Source of the DNA: Streptomyces sp. ISL-43
Lineage (GTDB): Bacteria; Actinomycetota; Actinomycetes; Streptomycetales; Streptomycetaceae
DNA: 40,689 nucleotides
Direction of reading: 5' to 3'
Assembly (NCBI RefSeq): GCF_018614195.1
Contig: NZ_JAGGOT010000069.1
Coordinates: forward strand, 1 to 40,689
This document shows positions 23,653 through 31,971 of this stretch, in pieces; within the stretch, counting starts at the first letter, position 1, and every line of letters starts with the position of its first letter. A program made the position numbers and the translations under genes. The notes below the pieces were generated by a model that made no database searches, was not told where the DNA came from, and worked only from the letters and a program-made list of their open reading frames with translations.

Positions 23653-25026
23653 GTGAAACGCCTGGTCGCATTGACCGCAATATTGTTAGCGCTAACAACA
23701 CAGGCCGTGGCCGCCCCCGCGCGACCCGTCATCGACTTCCGCGCCGAGCTCCAGCCCATAGACGGATTCGGCTTCTCGATGGCCTTCCAGCGGGCCGACC
23801 TGCTGCACGGCGCACGCGGCCTCAGCCCGGCCAAGCAGCGCGAGGTGCTCGACCTGCTGCTCAGTAAGGACAAGGGCGCGGGCCTTTCGATCCTGCGTCT
23901 GGGCATCGGGTCGTCGACCGAGAGGGTCTACGACCACATGCCGACGATCCTGCCGGCCGATCCCGGCGGGCCGCAGGCCACGCCGAAGTACGTCTGGGAC
24001 GGCTGGGACGGCGGTCAGGTCTGGCTCGCCAAGGAGGCCAAGGAGTACGGCGTCAAACGGTTCTTCGCCGACGCCTGGAGCGCCCCGGCCTTCATGAAGA
24101 CCAACGGAAGCGAGAACGACGGCGGCGAGCTGCGGCCCGAATGGCGTCAGGCCTATGCGAACTACCTCGTCCAGTACGCGAAGTTCTACCGGCAGGAGGG
24201 CATCGGGATCACCGACCTCGGGTTCACCAACGAACCCGACTGGACGGCGACCTACGCCTCGATGCGGTTCACCCCGCAGCAGGCCGTCGACTTCCTCAAG
24301 GTGCTCGGGCCGACCGTCCGCGCGTCCGGGCTGAAGACCGGGGTGGTCTGCTGCGACGCCGCGGGCTGGGACCGGCAGGTTGCCTACACCGAGGCCATCG
24401 AGGCGGACCCCGCGGCCGGCAAGGCCGTGCGGACCATCACGGGCCACCGCTACAGCGGTCCGACCGAGGTGGCGCAGCCGACCGACAAGCACGTGTGGAT
24501 GTCGGAATGGTCGCCGGACGGCGCCACCTGGAACGAGAACTGGGACGACGGCAGCGGCTACGACGGTCTCACCGTCGCGGCCGACATCCAGAACACCCTG
24601 ACCGTCGGCAACGCCAATGCCTACGTCTACTGGACCGGCGCGTCCCTCGGCGCGACCCGAGGGCTCATCCAGCTCGCCAACCCCGGTGACGACTACCGCG
24701 TGTCCAAGCGGTACTGGGCGCTGGCCGCCTTCAGCCGGTTCATCCGCCCCGGCGCCGTCCGCGTGCCGGTCACGAACGCCGACCCGGCACTGCGGATCAC
24801 GGCCTTCCGCAACACCGACGGCAGCCGCGTGATCGAGATCCTCAACACCGCGACCACCGAAAGCTCCACCGAGTTCTCACTCCGCGGCGGGCACGACCGC
24901 CGCCCCGACGCCTACGTCACCGACGAGACCCGCTCGATCACCCCGGCCGACATCGTCTCCACGCACGGCACGACCCTCAGGGCGACGCTCGCCCCACGCG
25001 CGCTGACCACGATCGTCCTCGACTGA
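23653..25026 (+). CDS. Secreted GH30 glycoside hydrolase (probable xylanase)
   Basis: 457 residues from GTG with GAGGAGA 5 nt upstream. A signal peptide (about 1-21, ending VAA-APA) precedes a GH30 barrel with acid/base E194 in GFTNEPDW and nucleophile E285 in VWMSEWSPDG, and a C-terminal beta-domain (about 375-457). GH30 includes glucuronoxylanases, beta-xylosidases and beta-1,6-galactanases. The xylan context favours a xylan-active enzyme, but no specificity residue was recognised. Codon 12 is TTA, read only by the bldA tRNA in Streptomyces, and it lies within a perfect LacI-type palindrome. The gene follows the permeases after 36 nt. Confidence 0.85.
   Translation: MKRLVALTAILLALTTQAVAAPARPVIDFRAELQPIDGFGFSMAFQRADLLHGARGLSPAKQREVLDLLLSKDKGAGLSILRLGIGSSTERVYDHMPTILPADPGGPQATPKYVWDGWDGGQVWLAKEAKEYGVKRFFADAWSAPAFMKTNGSENDGGELRPEWRQAYANYLVQYAKFYRQEGIGITDLGFTNEPDWTATYASMRFTPQQAVDFLKVLGPTVRASGLKTGVVCCDAAGWDRQVAYTEAIEADPAAGKAVRTITGHRYSGPTEVAQPTDKHVWMSEWSPDGATWNENWDDGSGYDGLTVAADIQNTLTVGNANAYVYWTGASLGATRGLIQLANPGDDYRVSKRYWALAAFSRFIRPGAVRVPVTNADPALRITAFRNTDGSRVIEILNTATTESSTEFSLRGGHDRRPDAYVTDETRSITPADIVSTHGTTLRATLAPRALTTIVLD
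23683..23698. promoter_or_regulatory. LacI-family operator within the GH30 signal-peptide codons
   Basis: TTGTTAGCGCTAACAA is a perfect 16-bp palindrome with the central CG step typical of LacI-family sites. It lies 30 nt inside the GH30 coding region. The AT-rich arms stand out from the surrounding GC-rich sequence, which argues against chance. Binding here would block elongation into GH30 and the six genes beyond it. Confidence 0.65.
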
Positions 25027-25055
25027 ACCGCCCATCACTGGAGGAGTAGTCCGTC

Positions 25056-26096
25056 ATGTCCATGTCCCGGATTCTCACCGCTCTGTCCGTCGCCGTCTGC
25101 CTGTCGGCCGGCCTCGCCGCCGCGCCCGCAGCCGCCGAGCCCCGTCCCCGGACGCTCGGCGAACTGGCCAAGAAGCACCACAAGTACTTCGGCTCCGCCA
25201 CCGACAACCCCGAGTTCACCGACGCCGCCTATCTGAAGCTCCTCGGCAGCGAATTCGGGCAGACCACCCCCGGCAACGCCATGAAGTGGTACGCCACCGA
25301 GCCCGAACGCGGCGTCTTCGACTTCGCCGCCGCCGACGAGGTCGTCGCGTTCGCCCAGGCCCACCACCAGAAGGTCCGCGGCCACACCCTCATCTGGCAC
25401 AACCAGCTCCCCGCCTGGCTCACCGAGGGCACCTGGACCGCCGACGAGCTGCGCGCCATCCTCAAGCACCACATACAGACGGTGGTCCGGCACTTCAAGG
25501 GCCAGGTGATCCACTGGGACGTCGTCAACGAGGCCTTCAACGAAGACGGCACCTACCGCGAGACGCTCTTCTACAAGACGCTCGGCCCCGGCTACATCGC
25601 CGACGCCCTGCGCTGGGCCCACGAGGCCGACCGGCACGCCAAGCTGTACCTCAACGACTACAACGTCGACTGGATCGGCCCCAAGAGCGACGCCTATTAC
25701 ACCCTGATCAAGCAGTTGAAGGCCGACGGCGTCCCGGTGGAGGGCTTCGGCATCCAGGGCCATCTGGCGCTCCAGTACGGCTTCCCCGCCGACGTCCAGC
25801 AGAACATGGAGCGTTTCGCCGACCTCGGGGTCGAGGTCGCGATCACCGAGCTCGACATCAGGATGAACCTCCCCGCGACCCCCGAGAAGCTCGCCACGCA
25901 GGCCACCTGGTACGCCGACTACGTCAAGGCCTGCCTCGCGGTCCGGAAATGCGTAGGCATCACCATCTGGGACTACACGGACAAGTACTCGTGGATCCCC
26001 TCCGTCTTCCCCGGTGAGGGTGCGGCCCTGCCCTACGACGAGAACCTGATGCCCAAGCCCGCCTATCACTCGATCAGGAAGGTGCTGGGCGGATGA
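25056..26096 (+). CDS. Secreted GH10 endo-beta-1,4-xylanase, catalytic domain only
   Basis: 346 residues. A signal peptide (about 1-28) and GH10 barrel with acid/base E159 in HWDVVNEAF and nucleophile E265 in ITELDI. There is no CBM, unlike xlnA at 9829, so it probably acts on soluble or loosened xylan. The ATG has GGAGGAG about 10 nt upstream; a second in-frame ATG is two codons later. It lies 29 nt after GH30 and overlaps the next gene as ATGA. The sequence is clearly diverged from XlnA, so this is not a recent duplication. Confidence 0.94.
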   Translation: MSMSRILTALSVAVCLSAGLAAAPAAAEPRPRTLGELAKKHHKYFGSATDNPEFTDAAYLKLLGSEFGQTTPGNAMKWYATEPERGVFDFAAADEVVAFAQAHHQKVRGHTLIWHNQLPAWLTEGTWTADELRAILKHHIQTVVRHFKGQVIHWDVVNEAFNEDGTYRETLFYKTLGPGYIADALRWAHEADRHAKLYLNDYNVDWIGPKSDAYYTLIKQLKADGVPVEGFGIQGHLALQYGFPADVQQNMERFADLGVEVAITELDIRMNLPATPEKLATQATWYADYVKACLAVRKCVGITIWDYTDKYSWIPSVFPGEGAALPYDENLMPKPAYHSIRKVLGG

Positions 26097-27139
26097 TCAG
26101 GACGGCGATCGTCGGAACGGGCGGGATCGCGGGCATCTGCCACGTACCCGCCCTCCGGGCGCAGGCGCACCGGGCCGTGATCGTGGCGGCCGTCGACGTG
26201 GACGCCGCGCGCGCCGAGGAGTTCGCGGCCGAACACGGCATTCCCGCGGTCTACACCGACCTGCACACGATGCTCCAGGAGCAGAGTCCGGACCTCGTGC
26301 ACCTGTGCACGCCTCCGTTCCTGCACGCCGACCAGGCCGTGGCCTGTCTGGAGTCGCAGGCGTGGGTGTGGTGCGAGAAGCCGGTGGCGCTGTCGCTGGC
26401 CGAGCTCGACCGGATCCGCGCCGCCGAGGGGCCCGCCGTCGCGGGCGCGGTGTTCCAGCACCGGTACGGCTCGGGGGCCCGGTACCTGCGCGACCGGATC
26501 GCCGCCGGGACGCTGGGCCGTCCCCTGGTCGCGCAGTGCGTCACGGCCTGGTACCGCGACGACGCCTACTACGACATGCCCTGGCGCGGCACCTGGGAGA
26601 GCGAGGGCGGTGGCCCGACGCTAGGGCACGGCATCCACCAGATGGACCTGATGCTCGCGGTGCTCGGCGAATGGGCCGAGGTACGCGCGATGGCCGGCCG
26701 CCTCGAACGCGACGTCCAGACCGAGGATGTGTCCGCGGCCCTGGTCCGGTTCGAGAACGGAGCCATCGCGACGGTCGTCAACAGCGTCCTTTCCCCGCGC
26801 GAGGAGAGCTACCTGCGGTTCGACCTCACCGACGCCACGGTCGAACTGCGGCATCTGTACGGCTACTCCAACGCGGACTGGACGTTCACCACCGGATCGA
26901 CCAGCGTGAAGTGGGAGCCGCCGGACGACCTGCCCAGCTCGCACACCGCCCAGCTCGCGGCCTTCCTGGACGGCTACGAAGCGGGCATCCGGCCCGACCT
27001 CGGCAGATCCACCATGGAACTGGTCACCGCCCTGTACAAGGCCGCGATCACCGGGCTGCCGGTCCGGCGCGGAGAGATCGACGCGGCCGACCCGTTCTAC
27101 GGCTCGCTCAACGGAGGCCGCCCGGAGGTGTTCCGATGA
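26093..27139 (+). CDS. Gfo/Idh/MocA-family oxidoreductase
   Basis: 348 residues. An N-terminal NAD(P)-binding Rossmann fold begins IVGTGGIAGICHVPAL and contains the family CEKPVALS motif (about 94-101). The C-terminal alpha/beta domain binds the sugar-type substrate; GHGIHQMDLML holds the expected catalytic His. It is cytoplasmic. Overlaps of 4 nt with the genes on both sides show it is a full member of the xylan operon. Family members oxidise or isomerise sugars, sugar acids or inositols. A role in processing a xylan-derived sugar or uronic acid is inference. Confidence 0.9.
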   Translation: MIRTAIVGTGGIAGICHVPALRAQAHRAVIVAAVDVDAARAEEFAAEHGIPAVYTDLHTMLQEQSPDLVHLCTPPFLHADQAVACLESQAWVWCEKPVALSLAELDRIRAAEGPAVAGAVFQHRYGSGARYLRDRIAAGTLGRPLVAQCVTAWYRDDAYYDMPWRGTWESEGGGPTLGHGIHQMDLMLAVLGEWAEVRAMAGRLERDVQTEDVSAALVRFENGAIATVVNSVLSPREESYLRFDLTDATVELRHLYGYSNADWTFTTGSTSVKWEPPDDLPSSHTAQLAAFLDGYEAGIRPDLGRSTMELVTALYKAAITGLPVRRGEIDAADPFYGSLNGGRPEVFR

Positions 27140-27996
27140 CCTTCGAACTCCTGGAGGACGAGGACTCGCTGACCGTCCGAGCTCGCGGCGTCGACCTCTT
27201 CCGGTACGTGCACCGGCCGGTCATGGACCCCTTCGAGGCGCCGAAGCCCTACCTGCATCCGGTGCGCACGCTCGCCGGCGACGTGGTCACCGGGTACCGG
27301 CCGCACGACCACCGCTGGCACAAGGGCGTCCAGATCACGGCGTCGTGGGTGTCGGGGCAGAACTTCTGGGGCGGCGGCACCTACCTGCGCGGCCAGGGCT
27401 ACGTGGACCTGCCGAACCTCGGCACCATGCGCAGCCTCGCCGTGTCCGCCGAAACGGGCCACGGCCGCGCCGTGATCACCGAGGACCTGGCCTGGTACAC
27501 GATGGCGGGGGAGCACTGGATCGACGAGCGCCGCACGCTGACCGCACACGCCGTCGAGGCCGACTCCTGGACCCTGGACGTCGCCACCGCACTGACCAAC
27601 GTCCGGGGCACCGGTCTGCTGTTCGGCAGCCCCGGCACACAGGGCAGAAAGCTCGCCGGGTACTCCGGCCTGTTCTGGCGCGGCCCGCGCGATTTCACCG
27701 GCGGCGACGTGATCGGCCCCGCGATGGGTGAGCAGGGCGACTGGCTGGCCTTCATCGGCACGCACGACGAGGTCGACCGCTCCTCCACGCTCCTGTTCCT
27801 GGACGATCCGGACGCCCCCTGCGACTGGTTCGTCCGCAGCGAGCCCTTCCCCGCCGTCAACCCGTCCCTGGCGTTCGACGAGGAACTGCCGCTGGCCCCG
27901 GGCGAGACCCTGTCGCGCCGCTACCGGATCGTCGTGGCCGACGGCGCATGGACCCCCGGGCGCCTGTCCCGCCACATCGCGGAACACCCGTGGTGA
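27136..27996 (+). CDS. DUF6807 (PmoA-like) family protein
   Basis: 286 residues, no signal peptide. The sequence has the family hallmarks: FRYVHRPVMDPFEAPKPYLHPVRTLAGDVVTGYRPHDH early on, HKGVQ, and NFWGGGTY, with many His and aromatic residues consistent with a sugar- or metal-binding beta-sandwich. The function of this family is not established; it is commonly found next to Gfo/Idh/MocA dehydrogenases in carbohydrate loci, as here. It overlaps both neighbours by 4 nt, so it is probably produced in stoichiometric amounts with them. Confidence 0.85.
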   Translation: MTFELLEDEDSLTVRARGVDLFRYVHRPVMDPFEAPKPYLHPVRTLAGDVVTGYRPHDHRWHKGVQITASWVSGQNFWGGGTYLRGQGYVDLPNLGTMRSLAVSAETGHGRAVITEDLAWYTMAGEHWIDERRTLTAHAVEADSWTLDVATALTNVRGTGLLFGSPGTQGRKLAGYSGLFWRGPRDFTGGDVIGPAMGEQGDWLAFIGTHDEVDRSSTLLFLDDPDAPCDWFVRSEPFPAVNPSLAFDEELPLAPGETLSRRYRIVVADGAWTPGRLSRHIAEHPW

Positions 27997-28739
27997 CCCC
28001 GTTCCCCGGCGGCGTGGGGATCTCCGGGCTGACCGTGTACGACTGGGAGGCCGCCGACGGGCTGTGCGGCGGCACCCCCCACATGCACCTCGTCTGCTCC
28101 GAAGCCTACGTAGTCACCGGCGGCGCGGGCAGCGTCCAGACGCTCACCACCTCCGGCTTCGCCGACACCCCGCTGCACCCCGGCGACGTCGTCTGGTTCA
28201 CCCCCGGCACGATCCACCGCCTCGTCAACGACGGCGGCCTGCGCCTCGTGGTGCTCATGCAGAACGGCGGACTCCCCGAGGCGGGCGACGCCGTCTTCAC
28301 CTTCCCCCCTCCGGTGCTGGCCGATCCGGGCGCCTACCAGGCAGCGGCCACCTTGACCGGCGACCATTCCGCGGCAGCGCGCCGCCGCCGCGACCTGGCG
28401 GTCGAGGGTTTCCTGGCCTTGCGCGAAGGCGGGCTGCCGCAGTTCCACATCGCGGCCCACCGCTTGAAAAGCGAGCTGCTGGATGCCTGGTGGACCCGCT
28501 GGCGTGACGGCCCCCTGGCCGCGGCCCTCACGACCGGCCGTCAGCTGGAACGGCTGAAGGCCGCAGACCTCGCCCACCTCGGCCACGGCGAAGTGTCACG
28601 CCTGGAGCGCCCGGAGCGCCAGAGCTTCGGCATGTGCGGCCGCCTTCACACCTATCCCGTCCCCGACCCCCCAACAACGCGGCCGCCGCGCGGTCCGTCG
28701 GGGTCACCTCACCCCCACCCCTCAAAGGAGCTCTCCTGA
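27993..28739 (+). CDS. Cupin-domain protein of the xylan operon
   Basis: 248 residues from a GTG overlapping the previous stop as GTGA. Cupin motif 1 (THMH-like GTPHMHLVCSEAYVVTGG, about 33-50) and motif 2 (LHPGDVVWFTPGTIHRLVND, about 67-86) give a small beta-barrel, probably metal-binding through the His residues. The C-terminal half (about 115-230) is helical and not recognised. The final ~25 residues are Pro/Ser-rich and may be low-complexity. No signal peptide. Sugar isomerase, epimerase or sensor roles are all possible; the function is unknown. Confidence 0.8.
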   Translation: MTPFPGGVGISGLTVYDWEAADGLCGGTPHMHLVCSEAYVVTGGAGSVQTLTTSGFADTPLHPGDVVWFTPGTIHRLVNDGGLRLVVLMQNGGLPEAGDAVFTFPPPVLADPGAYQAAATLTGDHSAAARRRRDLAVEGFLALREGGLPQFHIAAHRLKSELLDAWWTRWRDGPLAAALTTGRQLERLKAADLAHLGHGEVSRLERPERQSFGMCGRLHTYPVPDPPTTRPPRGPSGSPHPHPSKELS

Positions 28740-30214
28740 TGTGGTTTCGCCATCCGTCCCCGGTGCACGTGAGACGGCTGCTCGCCGTCCTCGCGCCCTT
28801 GCTGCTCCTGGCCACCTTCCTCAGCGTCCAGCCCGCCAGCGCGGCGACCGTCGACCCCAACGCCTACTACGTGCTGGTCAACCGCAACAGCGGCAAGGCC
28901 CTGGACGTCTACAACCTGGCGACCGGCGACGGCGCCCGCATCACCCAGTGGACCCGGAACGATCAGAACCAGCAGCAGTGGCAGTTCGTCGACTCCGGCG
29001 GCGGTAACTACCGCATCAAGTCCCGCCACTCCGGCAAGGTGCTGGACGTCCACAACGGATCCACCGCCAACGGCGGCTCGATCGTCCAGTGGGCCGACCT
29101 GAACGCCACCAACCAGCAGTGGCGGCTGGCCGACAGCTCGGACGGCTACGTGAGGCTCATCGCGCGCCACAGCGACAAGGCCCTCGAAGTGCAAGGCGGC
29201 TCCACCGCCGACAACGCGAACATCGTCCAGTACGAAGACTGGGGCGGCACCAACCAGCAGTGGCAGTTCGTCAAGGTCGGTGCCGGCAACCCCGGCGCGT
29301 GCGTTCTTCCGTCGACCTACCGCTGGACCTCGACGGGCGCGCTGGCGCAGCCCAAGTCCGGGTGGGCGTCGCTCAAGGACTTCACCGTCGCCCCCTACAA
29401 CGGCAAGCATCTCGTCTATGCGACGACGCACGGCGCGGGACCGGGAACGGGCTGGGGTTCGATGAACTTCGGCCTGTTCGGCAACTGGTCGGAGATGGCC
29501 TCGGCCAGCCAGAACACGATGTCGAACTCCGTCGTCGCGCCCACGCTCTTCTACTTCGCGCCGAAGAACATCTGGGTGCTCGCCTACCAGTGGGGGGGTG
29601 GAAGCGCCTTCTCCTACCGGACGTCGAGCGACCCCGCCAACCCCAATGGCTGGTCATCACAGCAGGTGCTCTTCTCCGGAAGCATCGCCGACTCCGGAAC
29701 AGGACCCATCGACCAGACGCTCATCGGTGACGGCACGAACATGTACCTGTTCTTCGCCGGTGACAACGGCAAGATCTACCGCGCCAGTATGCCGATCGGG
29801 AACTTCCCGGGCAGTTTCGGCTCGACCTCGACCGTGGTCATGAGCGACACGACGAAGAACCTGTTCGAAGCCCCCCAGGTCTACAAGCTCCAGGGCCAGG
29901 ACCGCTACCTCATGATCGTCGAGGCGGACGGCTCGCAGGGCCGCTACTTCCGCTCGTTCACGGCCACCAGTCTGAACGGCTCTTGGACACCCCAGGCCGC
30001 GTCCGAGAGCAACTCCTTCGCCGGCAAGGCCAACAGCGGCGCCACCTGGACCAACGACATCAGCCACGGCGAACTGATCCGCACCACCGCCGATCAGACC
30101 TTCACCGTCGATCCCTGCAACCTGCAGTTCCTCTACCAGGGACGCGACCCCAACTCCGGCGGTGAGTACGGCCAATGGCCCTACCGGCCGGGTCTGCTGA
30201 CACTGCGGCGCTAA
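28739..30214 (+). CDS. Secreted RICIN-GH62 alpha-L-arabinofuranosidase
   Basis: 491 residues. A signal peptide (about 1-36, ending ASA-A) leads to a RICIN-like trefoil (about 42-180) and a five-bladed GH62 propeller (about 187-491). Catalytic residues fit the family: D214 in SLKDFTV (base), D325 in GPIDQTLI and E377 in LFEAPQVY (acid). GH62 enzymes strip arabinose from singly substituted xylose in arabinoxylan, opening the chain to GH10 enzymes. The ATG overlaps the cupin stop (TGATG) and has AAGGAG about 9 nt upstream. It is the last gene of the operon. The RICIN domain is a close relative of the one in the CE1 esterase at 8439-9803, here placed on an unrelated catalytic domain. Confidence 0.94.
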   Translation: MWFRHPSPVHVRRLLAVLAPLLLLATFLSVQPASAATVDPNAYYVLVNRNSGKALDVYNLATGDGARITQWTRNDQNQQQWQFVDSGGGNYRIKSRHSGKVLDVHNGSTANGGSIVQWADLNATNQQWRLADSSDGYVRLIARHSDKALEVQGGSTADNANIVQYEDWGGTNQQWQFVKVGAGNPGACVLPSTYRWTSTGALAQPKSGWASLKDFTVAPYNGKHLVYATTHGAGPGTGWGSMNFGLFGNWSEMASASQNTMSNSVVAPTLFYFAPKNIWVLAYQWGGGSAFSYRTSSDPANPNGWSSQQVLFSGSIADSGTGPIDQTLIGDGTNMYLFFAGDNGKIYRASMPIGNFPGSFGSTSTVVMSDTTKNLFEAPQVYKLQGQDRYLMIVEADGSQGRYFRSFTATSLNGSWTPQAASESNSFAGKANSGATWTNDISHGELIRTTADQTFTVDPCNLQFLYQGRDPNSGGEYGQWPYRPGLLTLRR

Positions 30215-30219
30215 AGGCG

Positions 30220-30374
30220 TGACACGTCAGTCGGTCGATGGCAGCGTCTCGGTCCAGGAAACCCGACTCCTCGACCTGATTGCCGCCGGGCCCCCTGTAG
30301 CGGACCTTGTAGAAGTGCGGGCACCTTGTCCAACGGGATGCAGGGTGATCGCAGTCCTTGTCATACGTGCCCAT
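30220..30374 (-). pseudogene. Phage-type integrase, N-terminal fragment
   Basis: About 50 codons, from MGTYDKDCDH through RCPHFYKVRYRGPGG to DAAIDRLT, resemble the N-terminal arm-binding domain of actinobacterial tyrosine integrases. The frame then continues only as antisense of the GH62 gene end. No catalytic domain is present. It marks past integration or excision next to the xylan operon. Recognition is from motif pattern only. Confidence 0.45.
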
Positions 30375-30377
30375 ACC

Positions 30378-30555
30378 TCGGGCGAGTGCCTTGTTCTGGA
30401 ACTGGATCGGCCGCACTGACGAGGAGATCGTGGCGGCCCGCCAGGACTGGATGGAGGGCACCCGCTACGGAGAGGTGAAGGGCTACGACGGCCCCCCGAT
30501 CCCCGCCCCGGCCCTCCCGCCGGTTCCCCTGAAACCGCGAGGTCGGGTGCGCTGA
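30378..30555 (+). pseudogene. Pirin-family protein, C-terminal fragment
   Basis: About 57 codons (ALFWNWIGRTDEEIVAARQDW, GYDGPPIPAPALPP, LKPRGRVR-stop) match the C-terminal end of pirin-like cupin proteins. The catalytic first cupin domain is missing, because the upstream sequence switches to the integrase fragment. No start signal is visible. It ends 40 bp from the ectD stop, on the opposite strand. Confidence 0.65.
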
Positions 30556-30595
30556 ACAAGGGTTACGGCGGATCGGATGAGGTCGGCCGGACGCG

Positions 30596-31498
30596 TCAGC
30601 GCACGGGGGTGAAGTCCTGCGAGGCGATGTATCCGGGGCGGCGCACCGGGGCGGCGAAGGGCTTCGACGGGCGGTTCTCGACGCTGTTGAAGACGAGGAA
30701 CACGTTGCTGCGCGGGTAGGGCGTGATGTTGTCACCCGAGCCGTGCATCGCGTTGCAGTCGAACCAGGTGGCCGAGCCCGCCGTGCCGGTGAAGAGCTTG
30801 ATGCCGCAGGCCGAGGCGAACTTGGTCAGCGCCTCGTCCGACGGGGTGCCCGCATCCTGCATCTGGAGGGACTTCTTGTAGTTGTCCTTCGGCGTCGCAC
30901 CGGCACAGCCCAGGAAGCTCCGGTGGGAACCGGGCATGATCATCAGGCCGCCGTTGGTGGTGTGGTTTGCCGTCAGGGCAATGGACACCGACACGGTGCG
31001 CATGTGCGGCAGGCCGTCCTCGGCATGCCAGGTCTCGAAGTCGGAGTGCCAGTAGAAGCCGCTGGCGCCGAAACCGGGCTTGACGTTGATCCGGGACTGG
31101 TGCACGTACACCTCGGAGCCCAGGATCTGTCGCGCGCGTCCCACGACGCGCGGATCGGCGGCGAGGGCCGCGAACACCTCGCTGATCCGGTGGACCTCGA
31201 AGACGGAGCGTACTTTCCGGGACTTCGGATCCACGATGGACCGCTCGTCGGCCAGCGTCGAGGGGTCACGGAGCAGCCGGTCCAGCTCGGCCCGGTAGGC
31301 GCCCACCTCGTCGGGCGCGATGAGTTCGTCGACGGACAGGTAGCCGTCGCGCTCGAAGCTCTCCAGCTCGTGGGCCCAGAAAGGGCCCGGCGTGCCGGGC
31401 TCGGACCACACGACGGGGTCCGTGCGGCCGGTGAACACCTCCTCGGAGCCCCGGGTCGGATACAGGTCGTTCACAGTGCGGGTGGATGCGTGGGTCAT
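30596..31498 (-). CDS. ectD: Ectoine hydroxylase EctD
   Basis: 300 residues. EctD is a non-heme Fe(II)/2-oxoglutarate dioxygenase that converts ectoine to 5-hydroxyectoine in the cytoplasm. The EctD signature FYWHSDFETWHAEDGLP is complete with iron ligands H151 and D153; H252 in MHGSGDN supplies the third ligand. Length matches the family. It is the last gene of ectABCD, 37 nt after ectC, and should be induced by salt or heat with the rest. Confidence 0.97.
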   Translation of the reverse strand: MTHASTRTVNDLYPTRGSEEVFTGRTDPVVWSEPGTPGPFWAHELESFERDGYLSVDELIAPDEVGAYRAELDRLLRDPSTLADERSIVDPKSRKVRSVFEVHRISEVFAALAADPRVVGRARQILGSEVYVHQSRINVKPGFGASGFYWHSDFETWHAEDGLPHMRTVSVSIALTANHTTNGGLMIMPGSHRSFLGCAGATPKDNYKKSLQMQDAGTPSDEALTKFASACGIKLFTGTAGSATWFDCNAMHGSGDNITPYPRSNVFLVFNSVENRPSKPFAAPVRRPGYIASQDFTPVR

Positions 31499-31535
31499 GG
31501 TGTTGCCTGCCTCTCCTCTCTGTGCGTTCCGTACG

Positions 31536-31940
31536 TCAGCTGTGGTCGGGTTCGGTGAGCAGCGGGTACACGCCGTTCTCGTCGTGGTCCTCCCGGCCGG
31601 TCACGGGCGGGTTGAAGACGCACAGGCAGCGGAAGTCGTGCTTCACGCGCAGGGTGTGCCGCTCGTGGTCGTCGAGGAGGTACATGGTTCCCGGCGTGAT
31701 CGTGTAGGTCCGCCCCGTCTCCTCGTCCGTGAGTTCGGCCTCCCCCGCCGTGCAGACCACGGCCTCCACGTGGTTCGCGTACCACATGGACGTCTCGGTG
31801 CCGGCGTACAGGACGGTCTCGTGGAGGGAGAAGCCGACGCGTTCCTTGGCCAGGACGATGCGCTTGCTTTCCCAGGTGCCGGATGCCGCCCTGACGTGGC
31901 GGTCGGTTCCCTCGATGTCCCGGAACGAGCGGACGATCAC
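31536..31940 (-). CDS. ectC: L-ectoine synthase EctC
   Basis: 134 residues, the family length. This small cupin closes N-gamma-acetyl-diaminobutyrate to ectoine. The sequence RSFRDIEGTDRHV...YANHVEAVVCTAGEAELTD...ITPGTMYLLDDHERHTLR is characteristic. The GTG was preferred because its product (VIVRSF) starts where Streptomyces EctC starts and GAAGGG lies upstream; a start at 32009 would add 23 unlikely residues and overlap ectB. Confidence 0.97.
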   Translation of the reverse strand: MIVRSFRDIEGTDRHVRAASGTWESKRIVLAKERVGFSLHETVLYAGTETSMWYANHVEAVVCTAGEAELTDEETGRTYTITPGTMYLLDDHERHTLRVKHDFRCLCVFNPPVTGREDHDENGVYPLLTEPDHS

Positions 31941-31971
31941 GGTGGTGCCCTTCGTGGTGTGGGGGTGCTGG

